Source: Candidatus Curtissbacteria bacterium (lineage in GTDB: Bacteria; Patescibacteriota; Microgenomatia; Curtissbacterales; GWA2-41-24). Taken from it: 32,706 nt of DNA. Below are positions 8,272 to 15,133 of this stretch, one piece after another (the first letter of the stretch is position 1; the number at the start of each line of letters is the position of its first letter). A program made the position numbers and the translations under genes. The notes below the pieces were generated by a model, which saw only the letters and a list, made by a program, of their open reading frames with translations, was not told the DNA's origin and made no database searches. The stretch covers positions 1-32,706 of the forward strand of contig JACPEV010000017.1 in NCBI GenBank assembly GCA_016183325.1, read 5' to 3'.

Positions 8272-9567
8272 CTACTTTGACTCTTCGACATATCTTAAAA
8301 TTGCTGCCAAAAATATCAACAAACTTACAAGAAAATAATAATGAATAAATGCTAATTTATTAAAAAAATAAAATGTAAAGAGAAAAAAGGTCACAGAGAC
8401 TAAAAAGCCCGACCAGGTTTTCTTTGCACGCACCAACATCAACAATCCAACTGCCCCCCATATCAAATAAAGAAAAACCTTAGGTATATCTTGCCCAAAA
8501 GTATAAAAGAAAAATGAATTAACAGTAATACTATCGTAACGAGGAGGATAATCAAGAAAAAACTTAATTGTGTCATGATAAAAATCATAAAAATTCCACA
8601 AAACAAATGGCAAGACAGAAAAAACAATTAAAACCAATGCTTTAAGAATAATTGTTTTCTTAACTTTTTTATAAAACAAAAAAAATGGCAGAAAAATCAA
8701 TAAACTTTGCTTTATTCCCAAAAAGAGAGCCAGAGGCAAAAAAGAGTATTTTTTAAACTTTTTAGCATGAATTTCTAAATAAATAAAAACTACCAGGGCT
8801 GTAAATAATAAACCATCCAACCATGATTGCTCCAAAATAAAAGAACCAGATGGATAATAAAGAAAAATCAAAGGTATCAAATATCTGGTTGTTTTGAACT
8901 TACTTTTAGCAAGGACAACTAATTTATAAAGAAAAAATATACAAATCAGATCACCAACTATATAAGTAACTCTCGGATCAGAAAACAAAAAATCGGCAGG
9001 AGCAAAAATTAAAAAGGCTAAAGGGAAATAAGTGAAATAGTCAGGCATCACTCCAACATATCTTTGTGTATAAAGTTCGCTATAAGGATTCTTACCGAAA
9101 AATAAATACTTAGGACCATCAGCAAGCATATCAAAAACATCAATTCGCGGACTGGGAGACGAAATTAAAACCATCACTTTCAAAACAACAGCAACTACGA
9201 TTAGTCCAAAAAATGATAATTTAACTAAATTCCCTTTTGTAGTAAGGCTAGCAAGAAAAATAAAAGAAAAGAGTAACACAAGAGGTGTCACGTATTTGAT
9301 CAAATCGAGAGCCAAACCGCCGACTTGATACACTGCGCCAAACAAAAGTACAAACAGCAAACTATTCAGTAAAAAAATAAAAGGGAGAATTTGTTCAAAT
9401 CCGCTAATTCCAAAAACAAATTTCTTTTTGACAAAAAAAGAAATAGCAAAAATCAGATAACAAAAACTAAGAACTAAAAAAGATGGCCAAGACCAAAAAC
9501 CTCGAGAAAAACTATAACCGTAAATAGAAATTAAGTACAAAATTAAAAGGAAAGAGGAACTCTGCAT
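8272..9567 (-). CDS. GT-C/DUF2029-like membrane glycosyltransferase
   Basis: A protein of 431 residues from the ATG at 9567 (a TTG at 9570 is also in frame). It is almost wholly hydrophobic. After the first helices comes the loop SPSPRIDVFDMLADGPKYLFFGKNPYS (about 137-163), matching the DUF2029/GT87 pattern of an acidic first loop followed by G.NPY. These are polyprenyl-phosphate-sugar-dependent mannosyl- or arabinosyltransferases acting on the outer face of the membrane. Later segments (FLYYPSGSFILEQSWLDGLL) fit the family. The sugar and acceptor are not evident. Confidence 0.65.
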   Translation of the reverse strand: MQSSSFLLILYLISIYGYSFSRGFWSWPSFLVLSFCYLIFAISFFVKKKFVFGISGFEQILPFIFLLNSLLFVLLFGAVYQVGGLALDLIKYVTPLVLLFSFIFLASLTTKGNLVKLSFFGLIVVAVVLKVMVLISSPSPRIDVFDMLADGPKYLFFGKNPYSELYTQRYVGVMPDYFTYFPLAFLIFAPADFLFSDPRVTYIVGDLICIFFLYKLVVLAKSKFKTTRYLIPLIFLYYPSGSFILEQSWLDGLLFTALVVFIYLEIHAKKFKKYSFLPLALFLGIKQSLLIFLPFFLFYKKVKKTIILKALVLIVFSVLPFVLWNFYDFYHDTIKFFLDYPPRYDSITVNSFFFYTFGQDIPKVFLYLIWGAVGLLMLVRAKKTWSGFLVSVTFFLFTFYFFNKLAFIHYYFLVSLLIFLAAILRYVEESK

Positions 9568-9679
9568 CAAAAAAGGGGACAGAAAATATCATTCTCAAGT
9601 TACACTAAAGAAGGAATACTTAACAAGGACTCAAAATTAACAAATTCAAAAAAACCCATGAAAAAGAGTCGAAAAAGCC

Positions 9680-9714
9680 AAAAAGAGCACAACATAGCTA
9701 ACGTTGTGCTCTTT
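9680..9714 (-). terminator. Rho-independent terminator of pilin 1
   Basis: On the minus strand AAAGAGCACAAC pairs with GTTGTGCTCTTT around a 9-nt loop and is followed by a run of five T. It lies just after the pilin stop at 9736. The same stem core (AAAGAGCACA) follows the second pilin, so the two gene units were duplicated with their terminators. Confidence 0.85.
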
Positions 9715-9735
9715 AATTTTATTTGATTACCAAAC

Positions 9736-10251
9736 CTATGGAGTACAAGAACCTTGGGTAACTTCTTTAGCCTTACCAGACGTAGATTGCCAGCAGAAAA
9801 GCCGAGTTCCACTACCAGAAGTTGGATCTTCCAAAGTAGCATAAACAGATGCTTCTGTAGCACTGCCAGCTGTAACATAACAGTAACCATCGCCGGTTGG
9901 ACCAGTAGGAACTTGCTTCAGATCACCACTACCAATAAGTGTGGTAAAGCCGCCAACGGCAACTCCGCAACCAGAACCGGCTGGAAAATAACCTCCTCCT
10001 GGAGTAGTGTAATAAGCCTGCAGTGCAGTTGCCATCTGCCCAATATCACTCTTCCGAGCCGCGTCTCTTGCTTGTCTCTGTCTTTTTGCAGGATTAACAG
10101 CCACCAACACAGCTGCTGCCAAAATTCCTAAAATGGCGATAACAATAAGTAGTTCAATAAGCGTAAATCCAAATTTACGTCTTATAAGCTCTCTTTTTAA
10201 AGTAAAACCAAGTGCCCTCAAAATATGTGGTGTTTGGGCAGTTTTCTGCAT
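9736..10251 (-). CDS. type IV pilin-like protein (major pilin candidate 1)
   Basis: A 171-residue prepilin. A 28-residue basic leader ends RRKFG and is followed by the class III cleavage site G|FTLIELLIVIAILGILAAA, with Glu at +5 of the mature chain. The next stretch, KRQRQARDAARKSDIGQMATALQAYY, is the usual alpha1-C region of Patescibacteria-style pilins. The globular part has four cysteines (GSGCG, DGYCY, LFCWQ, GSCTP) that could form two disulphides. It would be processed by the PilD at 369-1151 and assembled by PilB/PilC. It is a tandem paralogue of the next pilin, with most of the C-terminal domain matching. The leader is unusually long, but promoter spacing supports this start. Confidence 0.93.
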   Translation of the reverse strand: MQKTAQTPHILRALGFTLKRELIRRKFGFTLIELLIVIAILGILAAAVLVAVNPAKRQRQARDAARKSDIGQMATALQAYYTTPGGGYFPAGSGCGVAVGGFTTLIGSGDLKQVPTGPTGDGYCYVTAGSATEASVYATLEDPTSGSGTRLFCWQSTSGKAKEVTQGSCTP

Positions 10252-10263
10252 TATTATGATTTT

Positions 10264-10292
10264 AGTTTAAACAAGTGGTAGAATCATGTCAA
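10264..10292 (-). promoter_or_regulatory. promoter of pilin 1
   Basis: Reading the minus strand, TTGACA (10287-10292) and TAAACT (10264-10269) are 17 bp apart. The -10 box ends 12 nt before the ATG, giving a leader of only about 5 nt and leaving no room for a ribosome-binding site. Confidence 0.7.
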
Positions 10293-10304
10293 TCCCCTTG
10301 TATC

Positions 10305-10500
10305 CTAACATTACCCCAGTTTGTGGCTAAATTGTCATGCTGAACTTGTCTGGAGTCTAAAGACTCCGACCTGTAAGGTTTCAGCATCTGGATCCTGAAA
10401 TGAATTCAGGATGACAGATGAACTCGAGTTGCCCTGAGCGTAGTCGAAGGGCTTGTCCAGAATCTGATTCTGGATGCGCTTCGCTTACCAGAATGACAAA
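10305..10500. repeat. composite palindromic repeat between the pilin genes
   Basis: The left part (10305-10422) matches the MITE-like unit at 32302-32407. It starts ACATTACCCCAG, has GTCATGCTGAA/TTCAGGATGAC arms, and carries a roughly 30-bp extra hairpin segment (GGAGTCTAAAGACTCC). It lacks the right ACATTACCCC end. It is followed by the hairpin GCCCT-gagcgtagtcga-AGGGC (10431-10452) and a GTCATTCTGG-family half (CCAGAATCTGATTCTGG ... CCAGAATGAC). This fills most of the 10252-10679 gap; no gene is seen there. Confidence 0.8.
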
Positions 10501-10618
10501 TTGAATAAGTGAAATATGCAAGTGCGAAACTCGTATCCTCTACCAATTGATATGTGTTTCAACTCAGACTGATCTAACAGTCTAAATCATATGAGGTGTT
10601 GCATTTTAAAATAACACC

Positions 10619-10655
10619 AAAAAAAGAGCACAACTAAGCTAATGCTGTGCTCTTT
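10619..10655 (-). terminator. Rho-independent terminator of pilin 2
   Basis: On the minus strand the stem AAAGAGCACA/TGTGCTCTTT is followed by seven T residues. It sits 24 bp after the second pilin stop. It shares its stem with the terminator after pilin 1. Confidence 0.85.
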
Positions 10656-10678
10656 AAATATTTTTAAGCAATCCTACT

Positions 10679-11149
10679 TTACGGACTACAAGATCCCTGG
10701 GTAATTTCTTTCGCTTTACCGGTTGTTGATTGCCAACAGAATAAAAATGTACCAGCACCGCTGGTTGGATCTTCCAAAGTAGCATAAACAGATGCTTCTG
10801 TCGCATCGCCAGCTGTAAGATAACAGTAACCGTCTCCAGTCGGACCAGTAGGAACTTGCTTCAGATCACCACTACCAATAAGTTGTGTCAAGCCGGGAAC
10901 GGCAGCTCCGCAACCAGAACCGGCTGTTGGGAAAACCCCTTGTCCAGGAGTAGTATAATATGCCTGCAGTGCAGTTGCCATCTGGCCAATATCACTCTTC
11001 CGAGCTGAGTCTCTTGCTTGTTTCTGTCTTTTTCCAGGATTAACAGCCACCAACACAGCTGCTGCCAAAATTCCTAAAATGGCGATAACAATAAGAAGTT
11101 CAATAAGAGTAAAACCCCGAAATAACCGCTTTTGGGCAGGAATAATCAT
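10679..11149 (-). CDS. type IV pilin-like protein (major pilin candidate 2)
   Basis: From the ATG at 11149 this is a 156-residue prepilin with a short 12-residue leader (MIIPAQKRLFRG), then FTLIELLIVIAILGILAAA and KRQKQARDSARKSDIGQ. It has the same four-cysteine C-terminal domain as pilin 1 (GSGCG, DGYCY, LFCWQ, GSCSP). The frame stays open upstream to 11452, but that part is translated repeat sequence. The ATG at 11149 is supported by the strong Shine-Dalgarno stretch GGGGGTGAG about 9 nt upstream and a normal leader length. Unlike its paralogue it therefore has a conventional leadered start. Differences cluster in short loops, consistent with duplication and slight divergence. Confidence 0.93.
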   Translation of the reverse strand: MIIPAQKRLFRGFTLIELLIVIAILGILAAAVLVAVNPGKRQKQARDSARKSDIGQMATALQAYYTTPGQGVFPTAGSGCGAAVPGLTQLIGSGDLKQVPTGPTGDGYCYLTAGDATEASVYATLEDPTSGAGTFLFCWQSTTGKAKEITQGSCSP

Positions 11150-11207
11150 CAAACCAAACTCACCCCCTCTCGAAAATAAGTCACGAATATAACACCTTAT
11201 TAAATTA

Positions 11208-11236
11208 AGTATCAGGTATATCTTTTCACTTGTCAA
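11208..11236 (-). promoter_or_regulatory. promoter of pilin 2
   Basis: On the minus strand TTGACA (11231-11236) and GATACT (11208-11213) are 17 bp apart. Transcription from here gives a leader of roughly 50 nt containing the GGGGGTGAG ribosome-binding site. The promoter sits beside the GC-rich repeat. Confidence 0.7.
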
Positions 11237-11273
11237 GGCCTGGAATTGTAACAGGTTAGTCTTTCCAAAATTC

Positions 11274-11392
11274 CACCCCCGAGGAGTCTTTTCAGCTCGC
11301 CTCGCTGAGTCGAAGCGGGCCACCTCGGGGGTGACCAGCTCGCCCCGCAAAGCCTTGGCGAAGCGGGGATGGGCTCCCCCGAGGTGAGCACT
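11274..11392. repeat. GC-rich multi-stem repeat
   Basis: CACCCCCGAGG (11274-11284) pairs perfectly with CCTCGGGGGTG (11323-11333), and a third copy of the arm (CCCCCGAGGTGAG) follows near 11376. Between them are CGCTGAGTCGAAGCG and CCCCGC/GCGGGG hairpins. Composition is far richer in G+C than the surrounding DNA, which suggests an imported element. The first part resembles the GCCCTGAGCG-TAGTCGAAGGGC hairpin family. Confidence 0.75.
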
Positions 11393-11463
11393 GGAAAGAA
11401 CTGCCATCTTACAATTTTTGCTCTTGGAAATAAATCCTAAGTGTACTAACATTAGAAAGGCCG

Positions 11464-11598
11464 ATGAAGAAGTTACTTGCTAGTGTACTCAAAAGATATT
11501 TCAAGATGTCAGGAGATAAAAAGGTTCGCTTAGGACTAACACTTTCTAGAGCAGCAAGAGAAGTAAGGAAATCGGGAAGAACAATCACAGGAACTTGA
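11464..11598 (+). CDS. small basic ORF, uncertain
   Basis: A 44-codon ORF (MKKLLASVLKRYFK..., ending GRTITGT) lies in the gap before the oxidoreductase gene. It is lysine- and arginine-rich. No ribosome-binding site or promoter is clear, and I recognise no family. It may be chance. Confidence 0.25.
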   Translation: MKKLLASVLKRYFKMSGDKKVRLGLTLSRAAREVRKSGRTITGT

Positions 11599-11676
11599 AA
11601 TGAGAAATGGTCTAACCGTAATAAATTTAGAGGAATATCTTTAATAGCTCAAAAGGCTCAGATTTTTTGCTTCTGG

Positions 11677-11682
11677 TATAAT
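11677..11682 (+). promoter_or_regulatory. extended -10 promoter of the oxidoreductase gene
   Basis: A perfect TATAAT preceded by TGG (extended -10) ends 10 nt before the ATG at 11693. No good -35 box is visible, as expected for an extended -10 promoter. The leader would be about 3 nt. Confidence 0.65.
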
Positions 11683-11692
11683 TCTTTCTGAT

Positions 11693-12631
11693 ATGAAAGC
11701 TATTCAAATTAACAAGTACGGTGGTATTGAAGTTTTAGAGTTAAACCAAAACGCGCCAGAACCCGACCCTTCTGAGAAACAAGTATTAGTAGAGGTTTAC
11801 GCAGCAAGCATTAATCCAATCGATTGGAAACTGAGAGAAGGATACTTAAAGCAAATGGTGCCGCTTTCATTTCCGGCAACACTCGGAGGTGACTTTTCAG
11901 GAGTTGTTAACAAAGTAGGAAAGAGCGTTACCAATTTCAAAATTGGCGACCAAATTTATGGTCAAGCGGGAATTCTAAACGGCGGATCCGGATCTTTTGC
12001 CCAGTTTGCAACGGCAAACATCGACAAAGTTTCCCAAAAACCTAAAAATATTGATTTTGTCCAAGCCAGTGCCTTGCCGCTTGCCGGAGTCAGCGCGCTT
12101 CAGGCACTTGAAGATCACATTCATCTTAAAAAAGGCCAGAAAATTCTAATTCATGGAGGAGCAGGAGGTATAGGCACTTTTGCAATCCAAATTGCCAAAT
12201 CCTTGGGCGCGTATGTGACAACCACAGTCAGCAGTGACGATCTTAACTTCGTTAAAAGCTTAGGTGCCGACCAAGCCATCGATTACAAAAATGAAGCTTT
12301 CGAACAACTTGTTAAAAACATAGACTGCGTTTTTGATACAGTGGGTGGCAAAATAACCGACAGATCTTTTGCAGTGCTTAAAAAAGGCGGCATTATTGTC
12401 TCTATGGTCGGGCAACCGAACCAAGATCTTGCACAGGAGTTTGGCACTGCAGCTATCGGACAAGGTACAGATGCAAACCCAGAGCGGCTGAATCGATTGA
12501 CAAAGCTCGCTGAAAGCGAAAAAATCAAAGCGCAAATTGATAAAGTGTTTTCCTTAACACAGGCAAAAGAGGCCTTTAGGCATTTAGAAGAAGGTCATCC
12601 TCGTGGTAAGGTAGTCCTGAAGATCAAATGA
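11693..12631 (+). CDS. NADPH-dependent quinone reductase-like MDR oxidoreductase
   Basis: A 312-residue medium-chain dehydrogenase/reductase of the zinc-independent quinone reductase (QOR/zeta-crystallin) type. The GroES-like N-terminal domain has VEVYAASINPIDWKLREG (about 33-50) and GGDFSGVVNKVG. The nucleotide-binding domain has HGGAGGIGTFAIQIAKSLGA (about 154-173). The cysteine and histidine ligands of zinc alcohol dehydrogenases are absent. It would reduce quinones or enones with NADPH; the substrate is unknown. Its plus-strand orientation breaks the minus-strand pilus block. The TGA stop lies inside the left end of the repeat at 12628. Confidence 0.9.
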   Translation: MKAIQINKYGGIEVLELNQNAPEPDPSEKQVLVEVYAASINPIDWKLREGYLKQMVPLSFPATLGGDFSGVVNKVGKSVTNFKIGDQIYGQAGILNGGSGSFAQFATANIDKVSQKPKNIDFVQASALPLAGVSALQALEDHIHLKKGQKILIHGGAGGIGTFAIQIAKSLGAYVTTTVSSDDLNFVKSLGADQAIDYKNEAFEQLVKNIDCVFDTVGGKITDRSFAVLKKGGIIVSMVGQPNQDLAQEFGTAAIGQGTDANPERLNRLTKLAESEKIKAQIDKVFSLTQAKEAFRHLEEGHPRGKVVLKIK

Positions 12632-12741
12632 ACTACCACGACTTAACAGTCGTGGTATCCTCAGGCTACGCCTTCGGCGAGTACGTAATTGTTCAATTCA
12701 CCCACGGGTAAAAACCCGTGGTACTCTTGAACAATTATAGA
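12628..12741. repeat. multi-hairpin REP-like element, copy 2
   Basis: Near-identical to the element at 7472-7590 in the first hairpin (CTACCACGACT/AGTCGTGGTA) and in the whole right half (GAGTACGTAATTG, CCACGGGT-AAAA-ACCCGTGG, TTGAACAATTATAG). The second hairpin is a different sequence (AGGC-TAC-GCCT) at the same place. It fills the space between the oxidoreductase and pilC, which converge on it. It supplies the TGA stop of the former, and its hairpins could terminate both. Confidence 0.85.
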
Positions 12742-12748
12742 TTTCGAC

Positions 12749-13957
12749 CTAAAACTGTGCAGTCAAATTGTAGATTGGCAAAATCACCGAAAGAACCAAA
12801 ACTCCTACTCCCACACCCAAAATTACCAGAATCACAGGTTCCAAAGCCACAGTCAAATTTCGAATTAAATTCTCGCTCTCTGATTCAAAATAGACAGACA
12901 ATCTCATCAGCACATCGTCCATTTTCCCTGTTTCCTCACCAACCCTAACCATCTGCGCAATAATTGGCGGAAATGCCGGATTGGCAGCCAGTGGTTGGTA
13001 AAAAGGCGAACCATGTTCAACCCGCTCAATCGCAAAATCAATGCTTTCTTTGTAGGTAGGAGAAGCCAAAATCCCAGCTACTACTTTTAAGGCGGTTATT
13101 ATTGGAATTCCTGCCCCAATCAAAAGACCTAAGGTTCTTGTGAACTGTGCCAAAATCAGTGATTTTCTAATCTTTCCCCAAATTGGTATTGAGAGAAACA
13201 TCTTCGACAAAAACGCAGATCCAATCTCAGTCTTGGCATAGAACCTCAAAGCCAAAACCAAAACAGCACCAAACGCTATCATCAACCACCAGAAGTTAAC
13301 CATAAAATTAGATAGTGCAATCAAAACTTTTGTAGGCAAGGGAAGGGACGCACCTATTTCCTTGTAAAGCGTTGTCAATTTAGGAATCACAAAAATCATC
13401 ATGATAATAATAACAATAACCATAACCGACACTACTATTGCCGGATAAATAAAAGCACCTCTCGTTTTTGATTTAAATTCCCGATCTTTCTCCAGGGTTT
13501 CTGCCAGCTTATTTAAAACCTTGTCAAGTACCCCTCCGGTTTCACCAGCCTCAACCAACTTCACATAAATGACATCAAAAATTTTGTTATGCTTTACTAA
13601 AGCCTGCGAAAGCGAAGACCCACCTTCAACATCTGCTATCACCTCACCCAATACCCGAGCAAAATTCTGATTTCTGGTTTGCTTCTCCAAAATAACTAAG
13701 GCGTCAGTCAGTGGTAGTCCAGCCGAAATCATTGTTGACAACTGTCTGGTAAAATCTACAATCTCAGAACTAGAAACTCCCAGAGTTGGTATAAAGTTTT
13801 TGAAGGCGGCCTTGTTTGTACTCCTCCGTTTAACCTCAATTGGGACCAGCTCCTGTTTCTGGAGAGTCACAATTACAGCCCGTTCATCAACAGCTTCGAC
13901 TTCTCCGACGAATTTTCTCCCTTCCTGATCTTTGGCACTATAACGAAAAAGGGCCAT
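12749..13957 (-). CDS. pilC: type IV pilus inner-membrane platform protein
   Basis: A 402-residue PilC/GspF-family protein. It has an N-terminal region typical of PilC (RYSAKDQEGRKFVGEVEA, then QELVPIEV) and two T2SSF domains. The first starts near residue 65 (FTRQLSTMISAGLPLTDAL) and the second near 268 (FTRTLGLLIGAGIPIITAL). Each is followed by hydrophobic helices, ending with the usual PVILVILGVGVGVLVLSVILPIY segment. PilC sits in the membrane and transmits PilB/PilT motor action to the pilin subunits. It is the last gene of pilB-pilT-pilC on the minus strand. Confidence 0.95.
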   Translation of the reverse strand: MALFRYSAKDQEGRKFVGEVEAVDERAVIVTLQKQELVPIEVKRRSTNKAAFKNFIPTLGVSSSEIVDFTRQLSTMISAGLPLTDALVILEKQTRNQNFARVLGEVIADVEGGSSLSQALVKHNKIFDVIYVKLVEAGETGGVLDKVLNKLAETLEKDREFKSKTRGAFIYPAIVVSVMVIVIIIMMIFVIPKLTTLYKEIGASLPLPTKVLIALSNFMVNFWWLMIAFGAVLVLALRFYAKTEIGSAFLSKMFLSIPIWGKIRKSLILAQFTRTLGLLIGAGIPIITALKVVAGILASPTYKESIDFAIERVEHGSPFYQPLAANPAFPPIIAQMVRVGEETGKMDDVLMRLSVYFESESENLIRNLTVALEPVILVILGVGVGVLVLSVILPIYNLTAQF

Positions 13958-14009
13958 AATTAGTCAAAACTTTTCACTTTGCTTTTGCAAATCAAAACTT
14001 CGCCGATGA

Positions 14010-15068
14010 TTAATCACTCTTTCCCACTAATCTCTCAAGCTCCTCAGGCCTTATACTGTAGGTTTTAGCCACATCCAAAGAAACTCGCCCCGCCCTTACC
14101 AAGTAGGCAAGAGAAGCATCCAGAAGAATCATGCCAGTTTGGCCTGAAGTTTGAATTATATTATCTATCTGATGAGTTTTCCCTTCACGAATCGCAGTAG
14201 AAACTGCCCCTGACGCCAACAGAATTTCCGTCGCCGGCAATCTGCCACCGCCTATCGCAGGCACTAACCTAATAGAAATAATTCCTGCCAGGGTCGCCGC
14301 CAGCTGCATTTTTACCTGAGTCTGCTGAGTTTCCGGAAAAACATCAATCATTCTGTCGATTGACTGGGAAGCTGAATTGGTATGTAAGGTCGCAAAGACT
14401 AAATGGCCAGTCTCAGCTATTGTGATTGCTGCAGCAATCGTTTCAAAATCACGCATTTCTCCTACTAAAACCACGTCTGGATCTTCTCTGAGCGCTGAGC
14501 GGAGGGCTATTTCCCAAGAATGAGTGTCTAAATGCATTTCTCGCTGTGAAACTAAGGCCTTACCTTTTGGATAAACATACTCTATAGGATCCTCAATAGT
14601 CACAACATGCAAAGCGCGAGTCTGATTTATCTCATTAACAATCGAGGCAATTGTAGTCGACTTTCCATGACCCGTAGGACCAGCCACCAAAATAAATCCT
14701 TGTCTCATTTTGGCGAAGTTGTGACAAATTTTTGGCAGGTTCAACTCTTCAATTGTTCTGATGTAGGAGGGAATAAGTCTTAAAGCCGCCGATAAATAGC
14801 CTTTTTGAAAGTAAGCATTAACCCTGAATCTCGCCACTTCCCCAAGCGCGAAAGAAAAATCTAGCTCTTTATTGACCAAAAGCATCTCTTTCTGCTCACC
14901 AGATAAAAGTTCAAAAACCAGATTTTCAGTGTCATTGGGAGTCAGAGGTCCCTGAGAAACTGGGCGAAGCAAACCATCAATTCTGATCATGGCCGGCATC
15001 CCTACAACTAAGTGCAGATCGCTGGCCTCCTCTTTAACAACAATTTCCAAAAATTCCTGTATCGACAT
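14010..15068 (-). CDS. pilT: pilus retraction ATPase
   Basis: A 352-residue hexameric secretion ATPase of the PilT type. Walker A is GPTGHGKST (130-138), with His where many paralogues have Ser. The Asp box and Walker B region are EDPIEYVY and LREDPDVVLVGEMRD. The His box is TGHLVFATLHTNSA. The C-terminal AIREGKTHQIDN motif matches the PilT signature and separates it from PilB. It powers depolymerisation of pili, so this organism probably has retractile pili and twitching or DNA uptake. It lies 65 bp after pilB, a gap filled by a palindromic repeat, and 52 bp before pilC. Confidence 0.96.
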   Translation of the reverse strand: MSIQEFLEIVVKEEASDLHLVVGMPAMIRIDGLLRPVSQGPLTPNDTENLVFELLSGEQKEMLLVNKELDFSFALGEVARFRVNAYFQKGYLSAALRLIPSYIRTIEELNLPKICHNFAKMRQGFILVAGPTGHGKSTTIASIVNEINQTRALHVVTIEDPIEYVYPKGKALVSQREMHLDTHSWEIALRSALREDPDVVLVGEMRDFETIAAAITIAETGHLVFATLHTNSASQSIDRMIDVFPETQQTQVKMQLAATLAGIISIRLVPAIGGGRLPATEILLASGAVSTAIREGKTHQIDNIIQTSGQTGMILLDASLAYLVRAGRVSLDVAKTYSIRPEELERLVGKSD

Positions 15069-15073
15069 AAATC

Positions 15074-15131
15074 GTCAAAGTCAAAGTGATAAGTGTAAAG
15101 TTTTTTCTTTCGACTTTGACTTTACACTTTG
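15074..15131. repeat. palindromic repeat in the pilB-pilT spacer (CAAAGTCAAAGTG family)
   Basis: AAGTGTAAAGT (15091-15101) pairs perfectly with ACTTTACACTT (15119-15129), with GTCAAAGTCAAAGTG on the left and CGACTTTGAC inside. The element makes up almost the whole pilB-pilT spacer. A member of the same family is in frame inside carB at 27612-27690. Confidence 0.75.
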
Positions 15132-15133
15132 GC

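Noticed and set aside
11150..11452. A 101-residue N-terminal extension of pilin 2 in the same open frame
   Set aside because: It is translated repeat sequence, and the ATG at 11149 has a strong ribosome-binding site and gives a normal prepilin leader.
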